Source: Lentzea tibetensis
GTDB lineage: Bacteria > Actinomycetota > Actinomycetes > Mycobacteriales > Pseudonocardiaceae
Reading direction: 5' to 3'
Assembly (NCBI RefSeq): GCF_007845675.1
Contig: NZ_VOBR01000013.1
Location: 182,908 to 246,907, forward strand
DNA: 64,000 nt
Within the stretch, counting starts at the first letter, position 1. Every line of letters begins with the position of its first letter. This document shows, piece by piece, positions 1 to 12,339 of the stretch. The notes below the pieces were generated by a model, which was not told the DNA's origin, made no database searches, and saw only the letters and a program-made list of their open reading frames with translations. Position numbers and translations under genes: made by a program.

Positions 1-749
1 CGGACAAGACGGTGCTCATCCCGGACGAGCGCGCGGGCTGCTCGCTCGCGGACTCGATCACCGGCGAGCAGCTGCGCGAGTGGAAGGCCCAGTACCCCAA
101 CGCCGTCGTCGTGTCGTACGTGAACACGACCGCCGAGGTGAAGGCGGAGACGGACATCTGCTGCACCTCGTCCAACGCCGTGGACGTCGTGCGCTCGATC
201 CCCGCGGACCGCGAGGTGCTGTTCCTGCCGGACCAGTTCCTCGGCGCGCACGTCAAGCGCGAGACCGGCCGCGAGAACATGCACATCTGGGCGGGCGAGT
301 GCCACGTCCACGCGGGCATCAACGGCCCCGAGCTGGCCGAGCGCGCGGCGGACAACCCCGAGGCCGACCTGTTCATCCACCCCGAGTGCGGGTGCGCGAC
401 GAGCGCGCTCTACCTCGCCGGTGAGGGCATCGTCCCCGCGGAGAAGGTCAAGATCCTCTCGACCGGTGACATGGTCGTCGCCGCGCGCAGCACGAAGGCC
501 AAGTCGGTGCTCGTGGCGACCGAGATCGGCATGCTGCACCAGCTCCGCAAGGCCGCGCCGGAGATCGACTTCCGCGCCGTCAACGACCGCGCGTCGTGCA
601 CCTACATGAAGATGATCACGCCGGCCGCGCTGCTGCGCTGCGTGCGCGACGGTCTCGACGAGGTGCACGTCGACCTGGAGACGGCGCGCAAGGCGCAGGG
701 CGCGGTGCAGCGCATGATCGAGATCGGTCAGCCCGGCGGCGGGGAATGA
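1..749 (+). CDS. nadA: quinolinate synthase NadA (5' end cut by window)
   Basis: NadA condenses iminoaspartate with dihydroxyacetone phosphate to give quinolinate in de novo NAD synthesis, using a [4Fe-4S] cluster. The reading frame is open from base 3, so the true start lies upstream. About 245-248 residues are visible against a family length near 340. Likely cluster cysteines lie in AGCSLAD, HPECGC and ASCTYMKM. The substrate-site segment [13 protein letters not shown] is intact. The stop codon overlaps the nadB start in an ATGA junction, so the two are probably translationally coupled in a nadABC operon. Confidence 0.96.
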   Translation, partial: DKTVLIPDERAGCSLADSITGEQLREWKAQYPNAVVVSYVNTTAEVKAETDICCTSSNAVDVVRSIPADREVLFLPDQFLGAHVKRETGRENMHIWAGECHVHAGINGPELAERAADNPEADLFIHPECGCATSALYLAGEGIVPAEKVKILSTGDMVVAARSTKAKSVLVATEIGMLHQLRKAAPEIDFRAVNDRASCTYMKMITPAALLRCVRDGLDEVHVDLETARKAQGAVQRMIEIGQPGGGE

Positions 750-2362
750 CCGCGCCGCGCTGGGAGGCGCGTGCTGACCTGATCGTGGTCGGCACCGGTG
801 TCGCCGGCCTGACCGCCGCGCTGCGGGCCCACGAGCTGCGCCTGCGGGTGCTGGTCGTGACGAAGGCGTCCGGCGACGACGGCAACACGCGCTGGGCGCA
901 GGGCGGCGTTGCCGTCGTGCTGCCGGACGAGCACGAGCCCGGCGACACGGTCGCGCGCCACATCGAGGACACGCTCGTCGCCGGTGCCGGCCTGTGCGAG
1001 GACGTCGCGGTCACGACGATCATCGCCGACGGCCCGGCCGCGGTGACCCGCCTGCGCGCTCTCGGCGCGGTGTTCGACGCATCCCCCGACGGGACGCTGG
1101 AGCGCACGCGGGAAGGCGGGCACAGCGCGTTCCGCGTCGTGCACGCCGGTGGTGACGCGACCGGCGCCGAGGTCGAGCGCGCGCTGCTGAAGGCCACTGT
1201 GGACGGACGCGTTCCGCTGCTGGAGAACCACGTCGCGGTCGACGCGCTGCGCACCCCGCTGGGCGCGGTGTGCGGCCTGCTGGTGCTGGACGGCAACGGC
1301 GTGCCCGGCGTGCTCGGCGCACCCGCCGTGCTGCTGGCGACCGGTGGCCTCGGCCAGATGTACCAGGCGACGTCGAACCCGTCGGTCGCGACGGGTGACG
1401 GGCTGGCGCTGGCGTTGCGCGCCGGTGCGGTGGCGGCGGACGTCGAGTTCGTGCAGTTCCACCCGACCGTCCTGTACACCGGCCGCGGCGCACGCGGCCG
1501 GTGTCCGCTGGTGACCGAGGCGGTGCGCGGTGAGGGCGCCGTGCTGGTCGACGCGACCGGCGCGCGCGTGATGAAGGGCGTGCACCCGCTGGAGGACCTG
1601 GCGCCGCGTGACGTCGTCGCGGCGGCGATCACCCGGCACATGGCGCTCGAGCCAGGTGGCGTCGACGACCACGTGTTCCTCGACGCGACCTCGTTGCACG
1701 ACATGGCTTCCCGCTTCCCGACCGTGCATGCCGCGTGCCTCGCGGCGGGCGTGGACCCCGCGCACGACCCGATCCCGGTCGCGCCCGCTGCCCACTTCGC
1801 GTGCGGTGGCGTGGTGTCCACTGTGGACGGCCGTACCGGGGTGACCGGGTTGTACGCGGCGGGCGAGGTCGCGCGGACCGGTCTGCACGGTGCGAACCGG
1901 CTGGCGTCCAACAGCTTGCTGGAAGGCCTGGTGTGCGGTGAACGCGCCGCCGAGGCGGTGGCCGCCGACCTGGCCGTCGGGCTGCTGGCCGAGCCGCGGG
2001 TGATGACGCCGGTGCTGCTGGTCGCGCCCGTGGCGGACCGGGACCTGTTGCAGCGCGTCATGTCGCGGTACGCGGCGATCGGCCGGGACGCCGAAGGCCT
2101 GGCCGTGGTCGGCTCGGTGCTGGACGTGTCCGCGGTGGACCGGGTGCTCGACACGCGGGAGCTGGTGGAGGACGCGGCGCTCACCATGGCGGCGCGCGCC
2201 TTGATCGCGGCCGCCGCCGAGCGCACCGAGTCGCGCGGCTGCCACGTGCGCACGGACTTCCCGGTGCGGGACGAGGCGTGGCAGCACAGCCAGGTCGTGC
2301 GGCTCACGCCGACCGGGCAGCCCGTGCTGGCCGACCCGGTGATGGCCCGCGGCGTGGCCTGA
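746..2362 (+). CDS. nadB: L-aspartate oxidase NadB
   Basis: This flavoprotein oxidises L-aspartate to iminoaspartate, the substrate of NadA. The 538-residue product has the N-terminal FAD-binding motif VVGTGVAGL near residues 14-22, the [12 protein letters not shown] segment, the VEFVQFHPT active-site region and the C-terminal FAD motif [14 protein letters not shown]. Length matches the family. I chose the ATG at 746 because it overlaps the nadA stop (ATGA) and gives the standard N-terminus; the frame is also open further upstream inside nadA, but that extension has no NadB similarity. It is the second gene of the nadABC operon. Confidence 0.96.
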   Translation: MTAPRWEARADLIVVGTGVAGLTAALRAHELRLRVLVVTKASGDDGNTRWAQGGVAVVLPDEHEPGDTVARHIEDTLVAGAGLCEDVAVTTIIADGPAAVTRLRALGAVFDASPDGTLERTREGGHSAFRVVHAGGDATGAEVERALLKATVDGRVPLLENHVAVDALRTPLGAVCGLLVLDGNGVPGVLGAPAVLLATGGLGQMYQATSNPSVATGDGLALALRAGAVAADVEFVQFHPTVLYTGRGARGRCPLVTEAVRGEGAVLVDATGARVMKGVHPLEDLAPRDVVAAAITRHMALEPGGVDDHVFLDATSLHDMASRFPTVHAACLAAGVDPAHDPIPVAPAAHFACGGVVSTVDGRTGVTGLYAAGEVARTGLHGANRLASNSLLEGLVCGERAAEAVAADLAVGLLAEPRVMTPVLLVAPVADRDLLQRVMSRYAAIGRDAEGLAVVGSVLDVSAVDRVLDTRELVEDAALTMAARALIAAAAERTESRGCHVRTDFPVRDEAWQHSQVVRLTPTGQPVLADPVMARGVA

Positions 2363-2390
2363 CCCGAATGCGATGCGAGTTGGAGTGGCT

Positions 2391-3233
2391 GTGAGCATTG
2401 ACTGGGAGGACGCGCGGCGGGTCATCCGGACCGCGCTCGAAGAGGACCTGCGGTACGGGCCGGACGCCACGACCGCGTCCACGGTGCCGCCGGACGCCGT
2501 GGCGATCGCGGAGATCACTCCGCGCCACGGCGGTGTGCTGGCCGGCGTCCCGGTGGCGCTGGAGGTGTTCCGCACCGTGCTCGGCGACGTCGAGGTGCTG
2601 TCCGAGCAGCGGGACGGCGACAAGGCCGTGCCCGGCGAGCCCGCGCTCGTGCTGCGCGGCCCGGTGCGCGGCCTGCTGACCGCCGAGCGGACCGCGCTGA
2701 ACCTCGTTTGCCACCTATCCGGCATCGCGACCGCCACAGCCGTGTGGGTCGAGGCGGTCGAGGGCACCGGTGCGCGCGTCCGCGACTCGCGCAAGACGCT
2801 GCCGGGCCTGCGTTTGCTCCAGAAGTACGCGGTGCGGTGCGGCGGCGGCGTGAACCACCGCCTCGGCCTCGGCGACGCGGTGCTGATCAAGGACAACCAC
2901 GTCGCCGCGGCCGGATCGGTCGGCGCCGCGATCAGGGCCGTCCGCGAGCGCGCGCCGCACCTGGAGTGCGAGGTCGAGGTGGACAGCCTGGAGCAGTTCG
3001 ACGAGGCGGTCGCCGAGGGCGCGAAGCTGGTGCTGCTGGACAACTTCACGCCCGCGCAGTGCGCGCTGGCCGTGCAGCGCGCGAACGGCGTGCGGCTGGA
3101 GGCGTCCGGCGGCCTCACGCTCGACGTGGCTCGCGCGTACGCCGAGACGGGTGTCGACTACCTGGCCGTCGGCGGGCTGACGCACTCGTCGCCCGCGCTC
3201 GACCTCGGCCTCGACCTGCGTCAGACGCGGTAG
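2391..3233 (+). CDS. nadC: nicotinate-nucleotide pyrophosphorylase NadC
   Basis: NadC (quinolinate phosphoribosyltransferase) converts quinolinate and PRPP to nicotinate mononucleotide. Family signatures are RDSRKTLPGLR, the lysine/histidine segment KYAVRCGGGVNHR, LIKDNH, EVEVDSLEQFDEA and EASGGL. The GTG at 2391 has a GGAG five bases upstream and gives 280 residues; an in-frame ATG at 2373 would add six residues and cannot be excluded. It follows nadB by 28 bp. Its 3' end overlaps the convergent ABM monooxygenase gene by 13 bp, so no terminator separates them. Confidence 0.95.
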   Translation: MSIDWEDARRVIRTALEEDLRYGPDATTASTVPPDAVAIAEITPRHGGVLAGVPVALEVFRTVLGDVEVLSEQRDGDKAVPGEPALVLRGPVRGLLTAERTALNLVCHLSGIATATAVWVEAVEGTGARVRDSRKTLPGLRLLQKYAVRCGGGVNHRLGLGDAVLIKDNHVAAAGSVGAAIRAVRERAPHLECEVEVDSLEQFDEAVAEGAKLVLLDNFTPAQCALAVQRANGVRLEASGGLTLDVARAYAETGVDYLAVGGLTHSSPALDLGLDLRQTR

Positions 3234-3610
3234 CGCTCGAACCCCGCCGGGGTGACACCGGGGAAGTTCTGCACCCGGCGCCACTCCGGCGTGTCCGAGC
3301 CGACGCCGGGCCCGGCTGCCTCGAGCGCCGCGATGTGGCCCTCCTCGCTGACCCACTCCGCGTAGTTGATGACGTGCCTGCCGTCCTCGCGGATGTGGAA
3401 GTGCGCGGAGACGCCCTCCTCGCGCGGGAGCTCGGGGTCGGTCTCGATCGCGTGGAACACGGCGTCCACCCACTTCTGGGCGACGTCCCGGTTCTCGGTG
3501 TCGACGTGCACCAGCACGACGCAGCCGGGGGTCTTGTCTTCGTTCACGGCGCCGCGGTAGAGCTCGAAGCCGTCGATGTGGTCACGGGTGATGCCAGCGG
3601 GAATCGTCAT
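3221..3610 (-). CDS. ABM-family (dimeric alpha/beta barrel) monooxygenase
   Basis: A 129-residue single-domain protein. The strand VVLVHVDTENRD, the helix with QKWVDAVFHAIE, the FHI strand and the segment INYAEWVSEEGHIAAL are typical of antibiotic-biosynthesis-monooxygenase-like dimeric alpha/beta barrels, cofactor-poor quinone or antibiotic oxidising enzymes. An in-frame ATG at 3619 exists, but the ATG at 3610 lies exactly 7 nt after the -10 hexamer of the SoxR-type promoter and 9 nt after a GGAGG, so 3610 is preferred. The promoter places it in the SoxR redox-stress regulon. Its substrate is unknown. Confidence 0.8.
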   Translation of the reverse strand: MTIPAGITRDHIDGFELYRGAVNEDKTPGCVVLVHVDTENRDVAQKWVDAVFHAIETDPELPREEGVSAHFHIREDGRHVINYAEWVSEEGHIAALEAAGPGVGSDTPEWRRVQNFPGVTPAGFERYRV

Positions 3611-3648
3611 GCCGATCATCCTCCGACCTCGACTTAACTCGAGGTCAA
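3611..3648 (-). promoter_or_regulatory. SoxR-type promoter and operator for the ABM monooxygenase gene
   Basis: On the minus strand: -35 TTGACC (3648-3643), a 19-nt spacer, -10 GAGGAT (3623-3618), then 7 nt to the ATG at 3610. The spacer holds a SoxR-like 18-bp box (3627-3644) with perfect CCTCGA/TCGAGG arms around a TTAA centre. A long spacer with the palindrome between -35 and -10 is the hallmark of MerR-family activation. The same layout recurs beside soxR at 13997-14034. The box overlaps the stop codon of the upstream nitrilase gene. Predicted TSS is at the start codon. Confidence 0.75.
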
Positions 3649-4419
3649 CACCCGGTTTGCCAGCACCGGCAGCACTTTGCGCGCTTCCGCGACCGATTCG
3701 GTGTCGATGTCGACGATCGCGGTGCCAGGCTCGGCGCCGAGCTGCGTCACGACGTCGCCCAGCGGACCGGCGACCGTGCTGTACCCGATTCCCGTGGGCG
3801 CGGTGCTGCCGAGATCACCGGGATACGCCTGGCCGCACGCGACGACCCACGACGTGCAGTCCAGCGCCCGCGCCCGCACCAGCAGCTCCCACTGCTCGCG
3901 CTTGCCCGGCCCCGCACCCCACGACGCACCGAGCAGCACGGCCGTCGCACCCTTGTCCGCGAGCGCGCGGAACAGTTCGGGGAACCGGATGTCGTAGCAG
4001 GTGGCGACGCCGAGCGTGGTGCCGTCGACGTCGATCGTCACGACCTCGGAGCCGGGCGCGACGGTGCGCGACTCGGCGAACCCGAACGCGTCGAACAGGT
4101 GGATCTTGTCGTACCCGGTGTGCACGTCCTCGCCGGTGACCAGCAGCGTGTTCGTCACGCGGTCGCCGGACGGGGTGAACATCCCGGCGATGACGACGAC
4201 GCCGTGCTCTCGGGCGGTCGCGCGCACCGCGGACGCCCACGGTCCGTCCAACGGCTCGGCGACCGGACCGAGCGGCACGCCGAAGCGGCACATCGTGGCC
4301 TCGGGGAACAGCACCACGCGCGCACCTTCGGCGGCAGCGCGCGCCACGGAGGATCGCACCTGGTCGAGGTTCTCGGCAGGCGAGGTCGTCGAGCTGATCT
4401 GGCACACCGCGATACGCAT
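3634..4419 (-). CDS. carbon-nitrogen hydrolase (nitrilase superfamily)
   Basis: A 261-residue cytoplasmic hydrolase. The Glu-Lys-Cys catalytic triad is visible: Glu in LFPEA, Lys in GYDKIHLFD and Cys in ATCYDIRFPEL. The set resembles omega-amidase or dipeptide/deaminated-glutathione amidases, so it probably hydrolyses a small amide; the exact substrate cannot be read from sequence. The ATG at 4419 is preferred to the GTG at 4428: a TAGAGT -10 hexamer sits 7 nt upstream of the ATG, suggesting a leaderless mRNA. It is divergent from the binding-protein gene at 4437 with only 17 bp between the starts. Confidence 0.9.
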   Translation of the reverse strand: MRIAVCQISSTTSPAENLDQVRSSVARAAAEGARVVLFPEATMCRFGVPLGPVAEPLDGPWASAVRATAREHGVVVIAGMFTPSGDRVTNTLLVTGEDVHTGYDKIHLFDAFGFAESRTVAPGSEVVTIDVDGTTLGVATCYDIRFPELFRALADKGATAVLLGASWGAGPGKREQWELLVRARALDCTSWVVACGQAYPGDLGSTAPTGIGYSTVAGPLGDVVTQLGAEPGTAIVDIDTESVAEARKVLPVLANRVLTSS

Positions 4420-4436
4420 GAGGACCACTCTAGGTA

Positions 4437-5969
4437 GTGTCAGCGATCGTGCCCTCCCTGTTGCCGCCTGTTCTGCTCGGCGCCGCCCTCGTGGTGGCGG
4501 GCTGCACGGACAACTCGGCGCCGGACGGCAACCCCGACACGACAGGTCAGTCGATCGTCCTCGCCGACCGCGACGAGCCGACCACGCTGAACCCGCTGTT
4601 CGGCTACGGCAGGCAGGGCGCGTCGAAGATCTACGACGGCCTGGTCGAGCACCGCCAGGACGGCAGCCTGCGCCCGCAGCTGGCCGCGGACGAGCCCGTC
4701 CCGTCCGTCGACGGCCTGACCTGGACCGTCAAGCTGCGCGGCGACGTGAAGTTCACCGACGGCTCCGCGTTCGGCGCCGAGGACGTCGTCGCCACCTACC
4801 AGGCGATGCTCGACCCGGCCGTCGGCTCGACCGCGCGCACGTCGTTCAGCACGCTGAAGGCCGTCGAGCAGGTCGACCCGTCCACCGTCCGGTTCGCCCT
4901 GACCCAGCCGCACGCCGCGTTCCCGCACCTCCTCGTCCTGGGCATGATGCCGAGCGAGCACGTCGGCAAGGACGTCCCGCCGATCGGCACCGGCCCGTAC
5001 AAGGTCGTGGAGTGGAAGAAGGGCGACCGCCTGCTGCTGGAGTCCAACGCGGGGTACTTCGACGGCGAACCGAAGATCAAGAAGCTGACCGTGGTGTTCG
5101 TCGCCGACGACAACACGCGGGCGCGCCGCATGCAGGACGGCGAGTTCGACGGCACCGTCCTGCCGCCCAAGCTCGCCGCCGGCTTCACCGGCAAGTCCGG
5201 CCTGCAGGTCCTCAGCCACCGCGGCGCCGACTACCGCGCCGTCTCACTGCCCGGCGCGGGCCCGGTCACCGGCAACCGCGAGGTGCGCATCGCGCTGAAC
5301 TACGCGGTCAACCGCCAGGGCATCGTCGACAGCCTGCTGGAGGGCAAGGGCACCGCCGCGAGCACCCCGGTGCCCGAGGCGCTGCCGGAGGTCTTCGAGC
5401 CGTCCGCCAAGTTCCGCTACGACAAGACCGAGGCCGAACGCCAGCTCGAGGTAGCGGGCTGGGTGCGCGGCACCGACGGCATCCGCGCCCGCAACGGCGT
5501 ACCCGCCCGCTTCACCCTCATGTACCCGCTCGGCGACGATCTGCGCGCCGACCTGGCCACCGCGTTCGCCGCCGACGCCCGCGCGGTCGGCGTCGACGTG
5601 CAGCTCGCGGGGCTCAGCTGGGAGGCGATCACGCCGCGGTTGGGTGTGGACGCCCTGCTGTCCGGTGAGGGCAACCCGTTCGACGCCGACCTCATGCTCT
5701 ACGACCTGCGCGGGCAGGGGAATCCGCAGGTCGACGTCGCGTTGGAGGACGGGCGGCGGTTGACCGACCCTGGGCAGCGGGCGGTGGCCTACAAGCAGTT
5801 CCAGCGCGCGTACGTCGTCGAGCCCTGCATGGTCGTGCTCGCGTTTCCCGAGCACTCGTACGTCGTGCGGGACAAGTGGAACGGGTACCTGCCCGTCGTT
5901 GATCCGAGCTCGTACGGCGCACTCGGCTGGGGCCCGTGGTGGAACATCCAGAAGTGGGAACCCAAGTAG
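4437..5969 (+). CDS. ABC transporter substrate-binding lipoprotein (SBP_bac_5, peptide/nickel type)
   Basis: A 510-residue extracellular solute receptor of the DppA/OppA family. It has a lipoprotein signal ending in LVVAGC (lipid-anchored Cys near residue 22). Signature segments include DEPTTLNPLF, YDGLVE, WTVKLRGDVKFTDG and FGAEDVVATYQAMLDP near the N-lobe, and GTGPYKVVEWKKGDRL. No permease or ATPase genes adjoin it, so it is an orphan binding protein in this window or works with a system elsewhere. Ligand is probably an oligopeptide, but nickel- or sugar-type ligands are possible. The GTG start has no clear ribosome site. Confidence 0.88.
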   Translation: MSAIVPSLLPPVLLGAALVVAGCTDNSAPDGNPDTTGQSIVLADRDEPTTLNPLFGYGRQGASKIYDGLVEHRQDGSLRPQLAADEPVPSVDGLTWTVKLRGDVKFTDGSAFGAEDVVATYQAMLDPAVGSTARTSFSTLKAVEQVDPSTVRFALTQPHAAFPHLLVLGMMPSEHVGKDVPPIGTGPYKVVEWKKGDRLLLESNAGYFDGEPKIKKLTVVFVADDNTRARRMQDGEFDGTVLPPKLAAGFTGKSGLQVLSHRGADYRAVSLPGAGPVTGNREVRIALNYAVNRQGIVDSLLEGKGTAASTPVPEALPEVFEPSAKFRYDKTEAERQLEVAGWVRGTDGIRARNGVPARFTLMYPLGDDLRADLATAFAADARAVGVDVQLAGLSWEAITPRLGVDALLSGEGNPFDADLMLYDLRGQGNPQVDVALEDGRRLTDPGQRAVAYKQFQRAYVVEPCMVVLAFPEHSYVVRDKWNGYLPVVDPSSYGALGWGPWWNIQKWEPK

Positions 5970-6008
5970 CGGACTGATCGCCGGCGCCCTTCGTGGCACA
6001 GTGGCCAG

Positions 6009-7139
6009 GTGAGCGAACGGATCTTTCTCGACAGCGCCGGATCGTCGTTGCCCCCGGAGCCGGTGCTCGACGAGGTCATCGGGCACCTGCGCCGCGAAGC
6101 CCAGATCGGTGGCTACCGGGCCGCCCAGGAACGGGCGGAGGACCTGGAGAAGGGCTACGACGTGGTGGCCGAGCTGCTCGGCTGCCGCCCGGACGAGGTC
6201 GCGTTCACCGACAGCGCCACCCGCAGCTGGCTCACCGCGTTCGACGCGGTGCCGCTGAAGGCCGGTGACCGCATCCTGGTCACCGAGGTCGAGTACGCGG
6301 GCAACGCGGTGCCGCTGCTCAGGCGGGCCGACGAGACCGGTGCGGTCATCGAGGTGGTTCCGTCCGACCACAGTGGACAGGTGGACCTGGAGGCGCTCGG
6401 GCAGCTGCTGGACGAGCGGGTGAAGCTCGTCTCCATCGTGCACGTCCCCACCAACAGCGGCCTGATCAACCCGGCGAAGCAGATCGCGGACAAGGCGCAC
6501 GAGGTGGGCGCGCTGGTGCTGCTGGACGCGTGCCAGTCGGCGGGTCAGCTGGACCTGCGCGACACCGGAGCGGACATGCTCAGCTTCACCGGACGCAAGT
6601 GGCTGCGCGGGCCGCGCGGCACGGGGGCGCTGATGGTGCGCAACGAGGTGCGCGAGCGGCTGCACCCGCGGCTGGTCGACATGCACAGCGCCGCGTGGGT
6701 GGCGCCGAACGAGATCGAGCTGCGTGACGACGCGCGGGTGTTCGAGCTGTGGGAGAGCAGCGTCGCGGACCGGCTCGGGCTGATCGCCGCCGTCCGGTAC
6801 GCGCTGGATCGGGGGCTCGGCAGGATCGAGGCGGAGATCGCGGAACGCGCCACGAGGCTGCGCGACGGGCTCAGCGCCATCGACGGCGTAGAAGTGCGTG
6901 ACATCGGGGTGCGCAAGTCCGGGCTGGTGACGTTCACCGTCGACGGGCTGGGCGCGAGTGAGGTGAAGCGGCGTCTCTACGACGCGGGCGTCACGGTGTC
7001 GACCAGCGACTTCAACTCGACGCTGTTCGACATGACCAAGCGGGGCATCGACGAAGTAGTGCGGGCTTCCCCGCACTACTTCGTCACCGAAGACCAGATC
7101 GACGAGGCCGTCGACGAGGTCAGCAGGTCTGTCCGATGA
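6009..7139 (+). CDS. class V aminotransferase (cysteine-desulfurase-like)
   Basis: A 376-residue PLP enzyme of fold type I. Recognisable parts are the N-terminal FLDSAGSSLPP, the cofactor-aspartate segment VLLDACQSAGQ and the Schiff-base lysine in SFTGRKWLRGPRGTG. The family includes cysteine desulfurases, C-S lyases (EgtE-like) and kynureninase-like enzymes. No iron-sulfur scaffold or ergothioneine gene is nearby, so substrate assignment is open. A CACAGT hexamer sits 6 nt before the GTG start. Its 3' end overlaps the convergent carboxypeptidase gene by 20 bp. Confidence 0.85.
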   Translation: MSERIFLDSAGSSLPPEPVLDEVIGHLRREAQIGGYRAAQERAEDLEKGYDVVAELLGCRPDEVAFTDSATRSWLTAFDAVPLKAGDRILVTEVEYAGNAVPLLRRADETGAVIEVVPSDHSGQVDLEALGQLLDERVKLVSIVHVPTNSGLINPAKQIADKAHEVGALVLLDACQSAGQLDLRDTGADMLSFTGRKWLRGPRGTGALMVRNEVRERLHPRLVDMHSAAWVAPNEIELRDDARVFELWESSVADRLGLIAAVRYALDRGLGRIEAEIAERATRLRDGLSAIDGVEVRDIGVRKSGLVTFTVDGLGASEVKRRLYDAGVTVSTSDFNSTLFDMTKRGIDEVVRASPHYFVTEDQIDEAVDEVSRSVR

Positions 7140-8409
7140 CCCGCTTCACGCAGTCGGAGTACTGGAGGAACATGTCGGTGGCGCGGTCGTTGCGGGCGGT
7201 CTGCGCCGCGATGACCGTGTCACGCGGGTAGAAGCCGTTCAGGCCACCGCTGCTCGGGTACATCTCGAAGGTGTAGCTCCAGATCTTGTACTGGCCCCAC
7301 ATCCAGTCGTCGATGGTGCCGTCGGTGATGTAGAGGTCGCTCGACTGCTCCGGCGTGTAGCCGTTGGTCGACGCCATCTGGGTGCCGAGGGTGCGGAACG
7401 CCCGCTCCTCGTTCGCGTCCAGTCCGGGCGCGGTGTTGTTGTAGGTCCAGCCGAACGGCCACAGCACCAGCTCGGAGAACGTGTGGAAGTCGAGGTTCGT
7501 CTTGATCTGCTGCACGCCGCCGACCACGCGGGAGTTCACGAAGTCGCGGATGCGCGCGGTCTCCGGCGCGGAGAACGCGGACGGGCCGCGGTAGGTGTCG
7601 GAGGACGTGCTGCCGCTGGAACCGCCGCAGCAGCCCCACTTGTAGCCCCAGTTCCGGTTGAGGTCGGTGCCCGCGCCCTGGCGGTTCTTGCGCCAGCCGC
7701 GGAACGAACCGGTCGCGATGTCGTACTCGGAGCCGTCCGGGTTGACGCTGGAGACGACCCAGATCTCGCGGGAGTCGACCAGGGCCTTGATCGCCGAGTT
7801 GGTCGTGTAGCCGTCGGTCAGCCGCTGGATGAAGTGCAGGCACATCTCCACGGTCAGGTGCTCACGCGCGTGCTGGTTGCACGTGATGATGACCTCGGGC
7901 TCGTTCTCGTCGGTGCCGGCGTTGTCGCTGATCTTCAGGTTCCACAGGTCGCGGCCCTGGAACGACTTGCCGATGCTGGAGAGCTTCGCGATCGAGGGGT
8001 GGTCGGAGGCCGTCTTCTGCAGCTCGGACGTCATCTCCGCGAAGTTGTGGTAGCCGGTGTAGCCGGACGGGAAGTCCTTCGCGCCGATCTCCGGGTCCTT
8101 GAAGTCGACCTTGCCGAGCTTCGCGAACTCGGCCTCGGCGTCACCGATGTACTTCATCGGCAGACCGGTGTGCCGGAGCGCGACAGCTTCACCCGGTGCG
8201 GCGATGACGGTCACCGGCCCGTTGGTGGTCTCGTCGATCAGGTCGGCGCCCGTGTGGACGACCTGCCTGAGCTGTCCTACGTTCTTCACGGTGATCTCGT
8301 AAACCGTGCGGCCCGAGCCGACGGCCTGGATCGGTGCGCTCGTGCCTACCAGCAGGGGCAGGCAGACGCCGACCACTGCGGCCACGAGGCCGCGGCGTGC
8401 TGTGGACAT
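7120..8409 (-). CDS. secreted M14 zinc carboxypeptidase
   Basis: A 429-residue exported metallopeptidase. The N-terminus has an Arg-containing n-region and a hydrophobic stretch ending near residue 29. After a propeptide-like segment comes the M14 domain: zinc ligands in NQHAREHLTVE (HxxE) and in LDFHTF, a substrate-binding segment DLNRNWGYKWG, and the catalytic glutamate in YTFEMYP. Residue pattern fits the carboxypeptidase T/A branch, which removes C-terminal residues from peptides outside the cell. A GGAGG precedes the ATG. It probably has its own promoter, back-to-back with hisD. Confidence 0.93.
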   Translation of the reverse strand: MSTARRGLVAAVVGVCLPLLVGTSAPIQAVGSGRTVYEITVKNVGQLRQVVHTGADLIDETTNGPVTVIAAPGEAVALRHTGLPMKYIGDAEAEFAKLGKVDFKDPEIGAKDFPSGYTGYHNFAEMTSELQKTASDHPSIAKLSSIGKSFQGRDLWNLKISDNAGTDENEPEVIITCNQHAREHLTVEMCLHFIQRLTDGYTTNSAIKALVDSREIWVVSSVNPDGSEYDIATGSFRGWRKNRQGAGTDLNRNWGYKWGCCGGSSGSTSSDTYRGPSAFSAPETARIRDFVNSRVVGGVQQIKTNLDFHTFSELVLWPFGWTYNNTAPGLDANEERAFRTLGTQMASTNGYTPEQSSDLYITDGTIDDWMWGQYKIWSYTFEMYPSSGGLNGFYPRDTVIAAQTARNDRATDMFLQYSDCVKRVIGQTC

Positions 8410-8508
8410 TGCTCCTCCATCATCAGCAGGGGTTTGCGACGGAGTGGTGCCTTACGCAGCGTCGCGCCGCCGCGACGTACTGGAATAGCGCCGATCGCGG
8501 GCTGACAG

Positions 8509-8542
8509 TTGACAGAATCGAACCTGGCTTAGGCTGTAGGCC
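8509..8542 (+). promoter_or_regulatory. promoter of the his operon (leaderless hisD)
   Basis: TTGACA (8509-8514) and TAGGCT (8530-8535) are separated by 15 bp, and TAGGCT lies 7 nt before the hisD ATG, predicting a TSS at the start codon. The hexamer recurs at hisH, hisA and hisF. The 15-bp spacer is short, so the true -35 may differ. Confidence 0.55.
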
Positions 8543-11557
<3,015 letters not shown>

Positions 11558-11558
<1 letters not shown>

Positions 11559-11713
11559 TGCCGAAGGAAGTCGTCGTCATCGGACTGCTGGCGGTGGCGG
11601 GGTTCCTGGTGGGCGGCGTGTACGCCACCTGGAAGACCGCCCGCCTGATGGCCGTGGTCCTCAGCGTGCTGTTCGTGCTGGCGGTGGCCGGCGCCGCGCT
11701 CTGGCTGCTCTAG
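11558..11713 (+). CDS. small two-helix membrane protein in the his operon (51 aa)
   Basis: The ATG at 11558 overlaps the hisB stop (TAATG). The 51-codon frame ends at 11713 just before a hairpin. Two hydrophobic segments (about residues 5-22 and 31-51) flank a short basic turn with Tyr, Trp, Lys and Arg, so it should be an integral membrane protein. The translational coupling and codon use (strong G/C third positions) support a real gene. I do not recognise a function; a role in the his pathway is only suggested by position. Confidence 0.7.
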
Positions 11714-11730
11714 TGCCGGTCACGGCACTA
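11711..11730. terminator. hairpin between convergent hisB-operon and methyltransferase genes
   Basis: Perfect 8-bp stem TAGTGCCG/CGGCACTA with a GTCA loop, starting at the stop codon of the 51-aa gene. It lies between convergent genes, lacks a T-tract, and could end transcription from both sides. Confidence 0.6.
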
Positions 11731-11731
11731 G

Positions 11732-12339
11732 TCAGACCGTTCCGATCACCCAGTGGAAGGTGGCGGGATCCTCGGGTTCCGCCATCGTCACGACCTCGTC
11801 CACGAGCAGGGTGAAGCCGGCCAGCCCGAGCAGCTCTCGGTTGACCTGTGGCGGGTGGCTGCCGAAGAACATCGGCGCGCCCAGCCACGTCGTGTGCACG
11901 TCGTCCGTGCCGGATCCCAGTGCCGCGAGGAACAATCCGCCCGGCCGCAGCCACGACGCGACGTTCCGGAACAGCGCGGGCTGCTCGGCGCGCGGCACGT
12001 GCAGGACGCTGTAGAACGCCGCGACCGCGTCGAACGAGCCGGGCTCGAGCTCGAGGGGGTCATGTCCGCCTGGACGAAGCGCGCGCCGGGCACGTGGCGC
12101 CTGGCCAGGTCGAGCTGGGCGGCGGAGAGGTCGACGCCGAGCACGTCGTGCCGCTCCGCAAGCCTTTGCGTGCAGGGGATTCCGGCGCCGCAGCCGAGCT
12201 CCAGCACCTGGGACCGCTCGCCCAGTCTGCCCATCAGCTCCGCGAGCATCCGGGGCCTGGCCTCGTCGGTGAACTGCCCGCACCAGTCGAGGTACGTCCG
12301 GGCGATCCGGTCGTAGCCTGCTTCGACGACGTCCTTCAC
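11732..12339 (-). pseudogene. SAM-dependent methyltransferase, interrupted by a -1 frameshift
   Basis: The N-terminal part starts at the GTG 12339 (VKDVVEAGYDRIARTYLDW) and contains the SAM motif LELGCGAGIP and the acidic VLGVDLSAAQLDLAR. The C-terminal part continues in another frame from LELEPGSFDAVAAFYSVLHV through NVASWLRPGGLFLAAL to the stop at 11732. The frames would join perfectly if the run of five C on the coding strand (12055-12059) had one more C. It is therefore a single-base deletion, a sequencing error or a slippage site. An intact product would be about 202 residues. The GTG overlaps the upstream kptA stop. Confidence 0.75.

Noticed and set aside
596-745. N-terminal extension of NadB into nadA in the long open frame
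   Set aside because: The extra 50 residues are Arg/Ala-rich shadow sequence; the ATG at 746 gives the family N-terminus and the normal ATGA coupling.
4437-5969. Nickel-specific NikA assignment for the binding lipoprotein
   Set aside because: No nickel-site residues or nik permease genes are visible; only the general SBP_bac_5 family is supportable.
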